From Hyphomicrobiales bacterium (lineage in GTDB: Bacteria; Pseudomonadota; Alphaproteobacteria; Rhizobiales; Methyloligellaceae): DNA of 37,422 bases. The notes below the pieces were generated by a model that saw nothing but the letters and a program-made list of their open reading frames with translations, was not told the origin of the DNA and made no database searches. Positions 24,177-31,740 of this stretch are shown here, piece after piece. The stretch spans positions 1-37,422 of the forward strand of contig JAJFHQ010000081.1 of the NCBI GenBank assembly GCA_021775525.1. Direction: 5' to 3'. How positions within the stretch are numbered: position 1 is the first letter of the stretch; the number at the start of each line of letters is the position of its first letter. The position numbers and the translations under genes were made by a program.

Positions 24177-25312
24177 TCCGGCGTGCCCTTGCCATTCGAG
24201 CTGAACACCTGAAGCCGATCCTTAGGCAAGGCGATATTCAGCTTTGCGCCACGCACCAGCTTGAAGTCACGCATCAGGTTGATCGAAAAATCAGCGATCA
24301 GTTCCTCGCCGGTTTTCCCGCCGACATCAAGCGTTGCCCGGCAGAAAGAGCCCAGGAATTCAACATCGCGAATGGCCATGGCGTAGCGGTTGGTCTTGAC
24401 CTGCGCCAGGTCGCGAACCGCAACATCTTCAGGCCGGATACACACGACCACCTCGTCGCCCGTCTTGAACTGATCTGTGCCGCCATTCACGGCAATATCC
24501 ATCTTGCCGACTTTTACATGGCCCTTGCGAACCACCTTGCCGTGGAGAAAATTCATCGCGCCGATAAAATCGGCTACATAGGCGCTTGTCGGATTGCGGT
24601 AGATCTCCATGGGGGTACCGACCTGCTCAATACGTCCATCACTCATTACCACGATCCGGTCGGCCATCGACAGGGCCTCCTCCTGGTCGTGGGTCACCAT
24701 GATGGTCGTTATGCCGAGCGTGCGCTGCAGCTCCTTCATTTCGTGACGTAAATGCTCGCGTACCTTGGCATCGAGCGCGCTCAACGGCTCATCGAGCAAC
24801 AGCATACCGGGAGAGGTCGCGAGCGCGCGCGCCAGGGCCACGCGCTGCTGCTGACCGCCGGAAAGAGCTGCCGGATATTTGTCGTCGGAGCCTTCAAGAC
24901 CCACAAGTTCCAGCAACTCCTCAACCCGCGCCTTTACCTTGGCGCGGTCCATCTTTCTGTTGACCAGTCCATAGGCAATATTCTTTTCGACCGTCAGGTT
25001 GGGGAACAGCGCATAGGATTGAAAAACGATGCCGAAATCACGATTGGCTGGCGGGACATCGGAGATGTCGCGCTCCAGCTGGTAGATACGTCCGGTTGTC
25101 TGGTAATCGAGCCCGGCAATCGCCCTGAGCAGGGTCGTCTTGCCGCACCCCGAGGGGCCAAGAAAGCAGATGAGTTCACCGTCATAAATGTCCAGCGTCA
25201 CATCCTGCAGGGCCGTGAAGTCGCCGAACATCTTGGACACATCGCGAATTTCCAGGAAGGCCCGTTGTTCCGAGCCTTTCGTCTTCGCCTTGGTTTTTGG
25301 CTTGCGCGCCAT
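24173..25312 (-). CDS. ABC transporter ATP-binding protein for 2-aminoethylphosphonate
   Basis: A 379-residue ATPase of the FbpC/PotA class. Walker A is GPSGCGKTTLL, the Q-loop is FQSYALFPNLTV, the signature is LSGGQQQRVALARAL, Walker B is LLLDEPLSALD and the switch histidine is in VTHDQEEAL. The C-terminal part of about 120 residues is a TOBE-type regulatory domain (GDEVVVCIRPEDVAV). I chose ATG 25312; a frame open to 25414 would run through the upstream hairpin. The N-terminus has a lysine-rich tail (ARKPKTKAKTKGS). It is coupled to the permease by ATGA and lies 70 bases after the binding-protein gene. Confidence 0.92.
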   Translation of the reverse strand: MARKPKTKAKTKGSEQRAFLEIRDVSKMFGDFTALQDVTLDIYDGELICFLGPSGCGKTTLLRAIAGLDYQTTGRIYQLERDISDVPPANRDFGIVFQSYALFPNLTVEKNIAYGLVNRKMDRAKVKARVEELLELVGLEGSDDKYPAALSGGQQQRVALARALATSPGMLLLDEPLSALDAKVREHLRHEMKELQRTLGITTIMVTHDQEEALSMADRIVVMSDGRIEQVGTPMEIYRNPTSAYVADFIGAMNFLHGKVVRKGHVKVGKMDIAVNGGTDQFKTGDEVVVCIRPEDVAVRDLAQVKTNRYAMAIRDVEFLGSFCRATLDVGGKTGEELIADFSINLMRDFKLVRGAKLNIALPKDRLQVFSSNGKGTPE

Positions 25313-25333
25313 ACCTGAACTACCCCCCAAATG

Positions 25334-25369
25334 AAAACCCCCGGCCAGTGTAACTCTGGCCGGGGGGTT
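25334..25369 (-). terminator. Hairpin between binding-protein and ATPase genes (attenuator)
   Basis: AAAACCCCCGGCCAG (25334-25348) pairs with CTGGCCGGGGGG (25356-25367) and TT around a seven-base loop. Read on the minus strand the stem is followed by TTTTCATTT. Such a hairpin after the binding-protein gene commonly stops part of the transcripts and protects the upstream mRNA, giving more binding protein than membrane parts. It also overlaps the ATPase leader. Confidence 0.75.
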
Positions 25370-25382
25370 CTGATCAAGTGAT

Positions 25383-26423
25383 CTATTTCTTTTTTGGCGC
25401 CGACTTGGAATCATAACGCTTCTTCCACTCCGCCAGAATCCGCTTGCGGTTCTTGGCAGCCCAGAGGAAGTCGTTCTTGATCATCTTCTTGTTGAGATCA
25501 GCCGGGAAGAACTTCACCGGCTTGGCAACACCAGGATAAGCCACAACGGCGTAGGCCTCGTTGTAGATCACGTTGGTTTCCTTGGTGACGGACCAGTCTG
25601 CGAAGGTCTTGGCATCGGCCATGTTCTTCGCACCCTTGACGAGCGCAAAGCTTTCAAGATCCCAACCAACGCCTTCCGTGGGTGCAACGGTCAGGACCGG
25701 TGCGCCCTTGGCCTTGAGCTGTGCGCCCTTGTAAGCGAAGGAAACGCCGATCGGGAATTCACCCTTGCCGGCCATCTTGCATGGCTTGGAACCCGAATGG
25801 GTGTAGATGCCGATATTCTCGTGTAGGCCATCCATGAACTTCCAGGCCTTTTCCTCGCCCCACATCTGGAGCCAGCTTGAGACATCGAGGAAGCCCGTGC
25901 CCGAGGAGGCTGGATTCGGCATCACGATATGGCCCTTGTAGACAGGCTTGGTGAGATCAGCCCAGCTTTTCGGGATTGGCAGGTTTTTGGCTTTTGCTTC
26001 TGCCGTGTTCACGCAGATCGAAGCGATCCAGGCGCGCTGGCCAACCCATGATGGCGGGTTGGAGCCATCAACAAACAACTTGTCGAGCTTCTCAACACCC
26101 TTGGGTGCATATGGCTCGAGCATGTCAGCGTCCTTGAGCAGCAGAAGGCTGGTTGCAGCCAGGCCCCATACGATGTCGGCCTGGGTGTTTTTACCCTCGG
26201 CCAGCAACTTGGCGGTCATGATGCCCGTGGAGTCACGCACCCACTTGATCTTGATACCCGGGTGCTTGGCCTCAAAGGCTTTCGCGAAGCCCGTGAGTTC
26301 TTCAGGCTCGACCGCCGTGTAAACAATCAGGTCTCCTGCCGTCGCACTGCCTGCAAATACGGACCCGGCAAGAACCGCGCCGAAAACGGACAGGGATAAT
26401 TTTTTCAATACACCACTCTTCAT
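25383..26423 (-). CDS. Periplasmic binding protein of the 2-aminoethylphosphonate ABC transporter
   Basis: A 346-residue extracellular solute-binding protein of the iron/aminoethylphosphonate-type family. The signal peptide (LKKLSLSVFGAVLAGSVFAG) is cut near SATAG, and the mature start is DLIVYTAVEPEEL, typical for this group. Conserved parts include ADIVWGLAATSL, NPASSGTGFLDVSSWLQ and IYTHSGSKPCKMAGKGEF, which shape the ligand pocket. A lysine-rich C-terminus closes it. GGAGG gives an excellent ribosome binding site. It is the first gene of the transporter-phnW unit and is divergent from a LysR gene. Related marine systems (AepX-type and PhnS2-type) bind 2-aminoethylphosphonate. The exact ligand is inferred from phnW. 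Confidence 0.9.
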   Translation of the reverse strand: MKSGVLKKLSLSVFGAVLAGSVFAGSATAGDLIVYTAVEPEELTGFAKAFEAKHPGIKIKWVRDSTGIMTAKLLAEGKNTQADIVWGLAATSLLLLKDADMLEPYAPKGVEKLDKLFVDGSNPPSWVGQRAWIASICVNTAEAKAKNLPIPKSWADLTKPVYKGHIVMPNPASSGTGFLDVSSWLQMWGEEKAWKFMDGLHENIGIYTHSGSKPCKMAGKGEFPIGVSFAYKGAQLKAKGAPVLTVAPTEGVGWDLESFALVKGAKNMADAKTFADWSVTKETNVIYNEAYAVVAYPGVAKPVKFFPADLNKKMIKNDFLWAAKNRKRILAEWKKRYDSKSAPKKK

Positions 26424-26710
26424 TAGCTTCCTCCTTTACAAATCACACTCATTCTGCGGCCGTTCCAAGCCTGTGCAAGGCACGGCACGCATATTGTTTC
26501 TTGGCCTCATGGCCATTCGTTCGGGACTATCTACACCTCATGTGCAGTTTCTATGACATCTGCTCCCATTGGTCCCCTGAAAGCAGAATGCACCGGTCCC
26601 CATCCGCAATTTGTCAACCAACAGGTCGGCCCTACCCAGATTTGCCGGGTAAACACACTTCGCCCGAACCATCATAGTAGCAACTTTGGTCCACAAGCGA
26701 ACCTATCAGC

Positions 26711-26740
26711 TTGACCAATGAGAAAGCGCACAGCTACCAT
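26711..26740 (+). promoter_or_regulatory. Possible promoter of the divergent LysR gene
   Basis: TTGACC (26711-26716), an 18-base spacer, and TACCAT (26735-26740). The -35 match is good and the -10 match is four of six. The position, about 43 bases before the ATG at 26783, is plausible. Confidence 0.35.
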
Positions 26741-26767
26741 AAGTCAAATCATATGAATTAATGACTT
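26741..26767. promoter_or_regulatory. Dyad symmetry next to the LysR start, candidate operator
   Basis: AAGTCA (26741-26746) and TGACTT (26762-26767) form a 6+6 inverted repeat spaced by fifteen bases around CATATG. LysR regulators usually bind such long dyads in the divergent promoter they share with their target, so this is a reasonable autoregulatory site. It is directly downstream of the putative -10. Confidence 0.35.
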
Positions 26768-26782
26768 CTATAGGTTTTGGCG

Positions 26783-27649
26783 ATGTATTATTATCAGTTA
26801 CGCGCATTCCATGCAGTTGCGACCTATGGTGGATTTTCCAAGGCTGCGCGGCAACTCAATATTTCGCAACCTGCGATTTCCGATCAGGTTCGTAAACTCG
26901 AAGGCTGGTTCAACATCCGGCTGTTTGAGCGCAAGCGCCGATCAGTCGTACCGACCGAGCTTGGCTTGCGGCTGTTCGAACTCACCAAGCGCATGTTTGA
27001 GCTGGAACAGGAAGCCGTCGAGTTGCTGTCGGAGAGCGAGGCACTACGCACCGGATCACTGCGCATGGCAGCCGATACGCCGCTGCATTCAGTCAACCTG
27101 ATCGGTGCTTTCCGTGAGGCCTATCCTGGTATTTCGATAACCCTCAGCACCGGCAACGCTGATGACGTACTGGCGCGCCTGTTCGACTTCAACGCCGACA
27201 TTGCCGTGTTGGCGGATGTTCCCGATAATGACCAATTGCAGTTTCTCCCGCTTCGCACTGATGCGCTGGTAGCATTCGTCAACGCCGCTCACCCCTGGGC
27301 CAATCGCAAATCCATATCGCTCAAGGAGCTTTGCACCGAACCGATGGTGATGCGTGAAGTGGGCTCGAAAACCCGCATGACGCTGGAGAAAGAACTCTCA
27401 GCGCTGGATCTTACCTATGAGATGGCGCTGGAAGCCGAGGGCCGGGCAACGGCGCGTGAAGCAGTGGCGGCAGGGATTGGCGTCGGAGTGGTATCAGAAT
27501 CAGAATTCGGTTTCGATACTCGCCTGAGGGCACTGGCCCTGAGCGATAGCAAGGGATCGATGACCGAGAATCTCGTCTGCCTCAAGGAACGTGCAAAGCT
27601 TCGAACCGTCGCGGCTTTCTGGGACATTGCCAAAACCCATGGTCAATAG
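26783..27649 (+). CDS. LysR-family regulator divergent from the aminoethylphosphonate operon
   Basis: A 288-residue LysR-type regulator. I chose ATG 26783 with TAGG eight bases upstream. The DNA-binding helix-turn-helix is at about residues 1-60 (YGGFSKAARQLNISQPAISDQVRKLE), followed by an effector domain of normal size. Its divergent position next to the transporter-phnW unit makes it the likely controller of aminoethylphosphonate use, induced by substrate or an intermediate. LysR-type control of AEP genes (as opposed to Pho control) is known in other proteobacteria. No PHO box was recognised, although this was only an eye search. Confidence 0.9.
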   Translation: MYYYQLRAFHAVATYGGFSKAARQLNISQPAISDQVRKLEGWFNIRLFERKRRSVVPTELGLRLFELTKRMFELEQEAVELLSESEALRTGSLRMAADTPLHSVNLIGAFREAYPGISITLSTGNADDVLARLFDFNADIAVLADVPDNDQLQFLPLRTDALVAFVNAAHPWANRKSISLKELCTEPMVMREVGSKTRMTLEKELSALDLTYEMALEAEGRATAREAVAAGIGVGVVSESEFGFDTRLRALALSDSKGSMTENLVCLKERAKLRTVAAFWDIAKTHGQ

Positions 27650-27682
27650 CCCCGGTCAAACACCCCACAACGCGTGGACTTC

Positions 27683-28543
27683 ATGGAGCTGATGATCGCC
27701 GGCATCGTTCTGCTGTCGGCAGCCATACACCCGATCTGGAATCTGTTTCTCAAGAAGGAACCCGATACGCAACTCGGCTATTTGGGGCTCACTGTTGTTC
27801 TGGCCGTATGCGGGCTGGTCCATGCGCTCTTTGCCGGTTCAAATCTGTGGGCCGTGACTGCTGTGTTGCCGTTACTCTTTTTGTCCTGGTGTGGGCAAAT
27901 ACTCTATGGCACCTGCCTCACGGCAACACTCAATCGAGGTGATCTGTCCGCCTATTATCCGATTATCCGCGCCTCGCCCGTCTTCATCGTGATTGTCGGC
28001 GTTCTCCTGCTTGGCACCAGTTATTCCTGGTATGTGCTGATGGGTATTGCCATGGCCGTAGCGGGTGGCTTCCTGTTGCTCTACCGGCGCGGCACGCATT
28101 TTCTGGAAGACCCCAAGACGCTTGGGCTGGCACTATTGGCCATGGCCGGGACCGGCATATATTCCATGGCTGATGCAAACCTCATGAAAACGCTTGAACC
28201 CGAGGTCCAGCTTTTCTGGATAGAGACCTTCCTGATCCCGGTGTACCTGGGCTTGTTCATGCGTCGCAGAACACATACCCGCTATGATGATCCGCGCTCC
28301 CTGCCCGCCCGCGCCATCATGCTGATTGTGCCGGGCATAATGGCCTATGGATCTTACTATCTCATTCTCATGGCGTACCAGATGGGCGCCGAGGTTGCGG
28401 CAGTGACCTCCGTACGCCAGGCGTCGATTCCCATCTCCGTAATGCTCGGCGGCTTCTTCCTGCGCGAAGGTGCGATTGCGAGGAGGCTGATCGCGGCATT
28501 GTTACTGGCGGCAGGGATCGTTGTGATCGTCACGTTGGGATAA
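27683..28543 (+). CDS. EamA/DMT-superfamily membrane transporter
   Basis: A membrane protein of about 286 residues with nine or ten hydrophobic segments and two related halves, as in EamA-type drug/metabolite exporters. The early IHPIWNLFLKK replaces the common NxxWxxxK start of the family. The mid-protein IRASPVFIVIVGVLLLG and the end VTSVRQASIPISVMLGGFFLREG match the conserved EamA pattern. The start is uncertain: GTG 27674, ATG 27683 and ATG 27692 are in frame and none has a strong ribosome binding site. It is 33 bases after the LysR gene and probably co-transcribed. The substrate is unknown. Export of a phosphonate-derived or amine metabolite is only a possibility. Confidence 0.82.
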   Translation: MELMIAGIVLLSAAIHPIWNLFLKKEPDTQLGYLGLTVVLAVCGLVHALFAGSNLWAVTAVLPLLFLSWCGQILYGTCLTATLNRGDLSAYYPIIRASPVFIVIVGVLLLGTSYSWYVLMGIAMAVAGGFLLLYRRGTHFLEDPKTLGLALLAMAGTGIYSMADANLMKTLEPEVQLFWIETFLIPVYLGLFMRRRTHTRYDDPRSLPARAIMLIVPGIMAYGSYYLILMAYQMGAEVAAVTSVRQASIPISVMLGGFFLREGAIARRLIAALLLAAGIVVIVTLG

Positions 28544-28552
28544 GCTGCCGAC

Positions 28553-28717
28553 ATGCAGCTTGCTCAACTTCAAAGTCCCGCACCAGCCCCGCCACCGGCC
28601 ATGTTCCGGCGCAATGAAGGCCCGTTCCGTGAACTCGACCTGTTGGCCATTGGCTCCGTACTTCTTGCAGTGCTGTTGATTTTGGCGGTTCGCAAGATTT
28701 TCGGCAAACGGCGCTAG
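28553..28717 (+). CDS. 54-residue proline-rich single-span membrane protein
   Basis: A small frame beginning nine bases after the exporter stop (ATG 28553, TAG 28715-28717). The N-terminal 17 residues are Gln/Pro/Ala-rich (QSPAPAPPPAMF). A hydrophilic patch follows (RRNEGPFRELD), then one membrane segment (LLAIGSVLLAVLLILAV) and a basic end (RKIFGKRR). The organised layout and GC-rich codons support a real gene, but the ribosome binding site is weak. Its stop shares the palindrome CTAG with the stop of the convergent L,D-transpeptidase. The function is unknown. Confidence 0.5.
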   Translation: MQLAQLQSPAPAPPPAMFRRNEGPFRELDLLAIGSVLLAVLLILAVRKIFGKRR

Positions 28718-29277
28718 GGACTGATATCGATAGTCGTCCCATTGGGAACCACATTCCAGATCTCACGCATCTCTTCATTCGTCACGGCGATGCAGCCGTC
28801 TGTCCAGTCCGAGAGCAGGTGCCAGCGCCCGAGCCAGCCCTGCCCGTTTACGAGCCCGTGAATCATGATGTTGCCACCAGGAGAAACACCGAGTTTCTTC
28901 GCGCGCTTCTTATCCTCTGCATTGGGATAGGAGATGTGCAGCGACAGGTGACAACAGGACTTGGGATTGCGCCAGTCGATCTTGTAGCGCCCTTCCGGCG
29001 TGCGCTCGTCGCCTTCCTGCATCTTGTGGCCCAAAGGATTGTCGCCCAGCGAGACGTGATAGGTTTTCAAAACCTTGTTTTGCCGGAGCAGCGTGAGTTT
29101 ACGCTCCGACTTATCAATCAGGATTTTGTCGGCTTTTACGCCTTGGGGCAAAGGCTGGTGCGGCCAGAATCTTAAGGTAAGCACACCCAGAACGCCTAGC
29201 AGGGCCAGCGCACAGAGTGAAAAGAATAGTGACCTGACGGGTTTCAGCGCACTGTCTTTTCTCCGGCGTCTTACCAC
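28714..29277 (-). CDS. L,D-transpeptidase (YkuD/ErfK-type catalytic domain)
   Basis: A 187-residue protein starting at GTG 29277, the only reasonable start. The N-terminus is very basic (VRRRRKDSALKPVR), with one membrane anchor (LFFSLCALALLGVLGVLTL). The rest is a YkuD domain: ADKILIDKSERKLTLLR, the turn with RTPEGRYKID, MIHGL with the conserved His, and the catalytic C162 in SDWTDGCIAVTNEEM. Such enzymes make or attach cross-links in peptidoglycan from the periplasmic side. The sequence around it resembles the YafK-type subgroup. The start overlaps no gene but lies five bases after the FAD/GcvT dehydrogenase stop. Confidence 0.88.
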   Translation of the reverse strand: MVRRRRKDSALKPVRSLFFSLCALALLGVLGVLTLRFWPHQPLPQGVKADKILIDKSERKLTLLRQNKVLKTYHVSLGDNPLGHKMQEGDERTPEGRYKIDWRNPKSCCHLSLHISYPNAEDKKRAKKLGVSPGGNIMIHGLVNGQGWLGRWHLLSDWTDGCIAVTNEEMREIWNVVPNGTTIDISP

Positions 29278-29281
29278 TCGC

Positions 29282-31729
29282 TCAAACCTTCACACGCTCC
29301 AGCTTCGGATCATAAGGCGTACGCAGATACGCCCTGGCCGGAACCAGCCTTCCGGCGATGTCAATCTCGTATGACCCGCTCTCTATAAAGGCCTTGTCGA
29401 CACCCTGCTCGTTGTTGACATAGCCCAGACCAACCGCGCCGCCAAGGGTGTGGCCATAGCCGGCGGATTTCAGATCGCCCACGGGCTCACCATCACGCAG
29501 GATAAGCTCCCCGCCCCACAGCACCGGTTCCGGGTCTTCCAGCACGAACTGCACCACACGGCGCGTGCGGGGTTTGCCCTTCAGCTTCAGCAGAGCGTCA
29601 CGGCCGATAAAGTCGCCGCTATCGAAATCGACAGCGAAAGTGAGACCCGTCTCGAAGGGTGTATCATCGGGCGTAAGTTCATGACCCCAGGCCCGGTAGG
29701 CTTTTTCCAGCCGCAGGGAATCGAGCGCATAATAGCCCGCATGGACAAGGCCCAGATCTTCTCCTGCGCCAACCAGCGCGTCATACACGCTTACCGCGCA
29801 TTCAACCGGAACGTAGAGTTCCCAGCCAAGCTCTCCCACATAAGTCATCCGGCTTGCCCTCACCCGGGCTTCCCCGCACGATATCTCCCGGCTTGTTGAG
29901 AATGGGAAAGCCTCATTGCTCAAGTCATCAGGTGTGAGTTGAACGAGCAAATCCCTTGCCTTCGGCCCCATGATCCCGAAGACCGCATAGGCGTTGGTCA
30001 CATCCGTGACCGTGACATGGGTGTCCTTGTTCAGGTTTCGGACGATCCAGTCCTGGTCGCGGATGACCTCGGCTGAACCGGTCACCACAAGATATCGCGT
30101 CTCATCCAGGCGGGTGACAGTGACATCACTTTCATATCCGCCGCGCACATTGAGCATAGCCGTATAGACGCACGTGCCCGGAGCGACAGCCACATTGTTG
30201 GCGCAGATTCGCTGGAGCTGACTTTCAGCATCGCGCCCTTCAACCATCAACTTGCCAAATGACATCTGGTCAAACAGGGCAACGCCCTCACGGGTGGCCT
30301 TGTGCTCTGCAGCGGAATTTTCAAACCAGCCCTGCCGGTTGAATGAATAATCCAGTTTCGGCTCCTGACCTTCGTTGGCATACCAGAGCGGTCGCTCCCA
30401 GCCCATCTTGGAGCCGAAGCAGGCGCGGCGCGCCTTGATCTGCTCATAAACCGGCGAGCAGCGCAGCGGACGGCCGGAGAGCAATTCCTTGTTCGGCCAC
30501 GGCATCACGTAATGCAGCCCAAGTGTTTCCTTCACCCGGGCTTCAAGCCAGGCATCATTGCCCTGGTAGGGCGCGAAACGGCGAATATCGACTGGCCACA
30601 CGTCCGAAGTCGGTGCACCTTCAACCATCCACTCGGCCACCGCCTTGCCCGCACCACCGGCACTGGCGATGCCCATGGAGTTGAATCCCGCGCAGACGAA
30701 GTAGTTTTTAACCCCAGGGGCTTCGCCGATCATGAAATTGCCATCAGAGGTAAAGCTCTCAGGTCCGTTTACGAACTGCTTCACTTGCGCCGTCTCCAGG
30801 GCGGGCACGCGAATAAGTGCATTCTCCATCAGGATTTCAAACTGGTCCCAGTCATCTTCCAGCAGCGTGAACTCGAAATCATCGGGAATGGGGTTCATCT
30901 TCCAGGGTTTGGCGTCCGGCTCGAACCCGCCCATCACGAGCCCGCCAACCTCTTCCTTGAAATAGATGTAACCATCAGGATCACGCATGCTTGGGAGGTC
31001 AGGCTTAATGCCGTCAATCTGTTCCGTGACGATATAGAAATGTTCGCAGGAATAGAGTGGGACATTTACCCCTGCAAGCCGACCAAACTGGCGCGCCCAT
31101 TGCCCGGCAGCATTCACCACATATTCACATTCAATATCGCCCTGGTCGGTGCTGATTTTCTTCACCGCACCATCCGCAAGCTCAACTCCCGTCACGCGGG
31201 TCTTCTCAAATATCTGCCCGCCGTTCTGGCGTGTGCCCTTGGCCATGGCCTGGGTCAGGTCTGTCGGGTTAGCCTGGCCATCTCCCGGCAGCCAGACCCC
31301 GCCTTTGAGATCCTTCGTCTCCATGACCGGCCAGCGTTCACCGGCTTCCTTTGCCGAAATGACATGTGCTTCCACGCCGAAGGCCCGCGCCTTGGCCGCC
31401 ACGCGCTTCAATACCGTCATGCGCTCGGGCGTCCGGGCGATGCTCAAACTGCCGCTGGCCTTCCAGCCGGTCGCCTGCCCGGTGTCCTCTTCAAGGCTGG
31501 CGTAAAGCCGGGTTGAATATTCGATCAGCCGCGTCAGGTTTTCATGGTTTCGCAACTGCCCGACAAGACCCGCCGCGTGCCAGGTGGTGCCGCCGCTGAG
31601 GCTGCCCTGCTCCAGCAGGACAACATCTTTCCATCCAAGCCTGGTGAGATGATAGGCCACGGAACAACCGGCAATACCGCCACCGACGACAACGACCTGT
31701 GCGTGGGTGGGGACTTTCTTATTGGCCAT
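29282..31729 (-). CDS. FAD-dependent dehydrogenase fused to GcvT-like domain (dimethylglycine/sarcosine dehydrogenase family)
   Basis: An 815-residue protein in the dimethylglycine/sarcosine dehydrogenase family. The N-terminal FAD domain begins AQVVVVGGGIAGCSVAYHL and has GTTWHAAGLVGQLR, where the His is the usual covalent FAD attachment site. An FAO_M-type linker (about 390-450) is followed by GcvT-like aminomethyltransferase domains, with CVYTAMLNVRGGYESDVTVTR, GELGWELYVP and a C-terminal GYGHTLGGAVGLGYV. Such enzymes oxidatively demethylate N-methyl amines, passing the methyl to tetrahydrofolate. Here it follows an ALDH and an iron alcohol dehydrogenase in one operon. The substrate is unknown; dimethylglycine, sarcosine, or N-methylated aminoethylphosphonates are candidates. 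Confidence 0.87.
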   Translation of the reverse strand: MANKKVPTHAQVVVVGGGIAGCSVAYHLTRLGWKDVVLLEQGSLSGGTTWHAAGLVGQLRNHENLTRLIEYSTRLYASLEEDTGQATGWKASGSLSIARTPERMTVLKRVAAKARAFGVEAHVISAKEAGERWPVMETKDLKGGVWLPGDGQANPTDLTQAMAKGTRQNGGQIFEKTRVTGVELADGAVKKISTDQGDIECEYVVNAAGQWARQFGRLAGVNVPLYSCEHFYIVTEQIDGIKPDLPSMRDPDGYIYFKEEVGGLVMGGFEPDAKPWKMNPIPDDFEFTLLEDDWDQFEILMENALIRVPALETAQVKQFVNGPESFTSDGNFMIGEAPGVKNYFVCAGFNSMGIASAGGAGKAVAEWMVEGAPTSDVWPVDIRRFAPYQGNDAWLEARVKETLGLHYVMPWPNKELLSGRPLRCSPVYEQIKARRACFGSKMGWERPLWYANEGQEPKLDYSFNRQGWFENSAAEHKATREGVALFDQMSFGKLMVEGRDAESQLQRICANNVAVAPGTCVYTAMLNVRGGYESDVTVTRLDETRYLVVTGSAEVIRDQDWIVRNLNKDTHVTVTDVTNAYAVFGIMGPKARDLLVQLTPDDLSNEAFPFSTSREISCGEARVRASRMTYVGELGWELYVPVECAVSVYDALVGAGEDLGLVHAGYYALDSLRLEKAYRAWGHELTPDDTPFETGLTFAVDFDSGDFIGRDALLKLKGKPRTRRVVQFVLEDPEPVLWGGELILRDGEPVGDLKSAGYGHTLGGAVGLGYVNNEQGVDKAFIESGSYEIDIAGRLVPARAYLRTPYDPKLERVKV

Positions 31730-31740
31730 GACGTGTCACC

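Larger units (their letters stand above)
26424..26782. other. Divergent promoter region of the transporter operon and LysR gene
   Basis: About 360 bases with no believable gene. A small hairpin, TGGCC-tcat-GGCCA, lies near 26502-26515. The AT-rich part adjacent to the LysR gene (26711-26770) carries the best promoter and operator candidates, listed separately. No clear transporter promoter is evident on the minus strand, and no riboswitch-like structure was recognised. Confidence 0.4.

Noticed and set aside
30512..31516. Long plus-strand ORF (334 codons) opposite the FAD-GcvT gene
   Set aside because: It is entirely antisense to a strongly recognised dehydrogenase. Long antisense frames are common in GC-rich DNA, and the translation has no family features.
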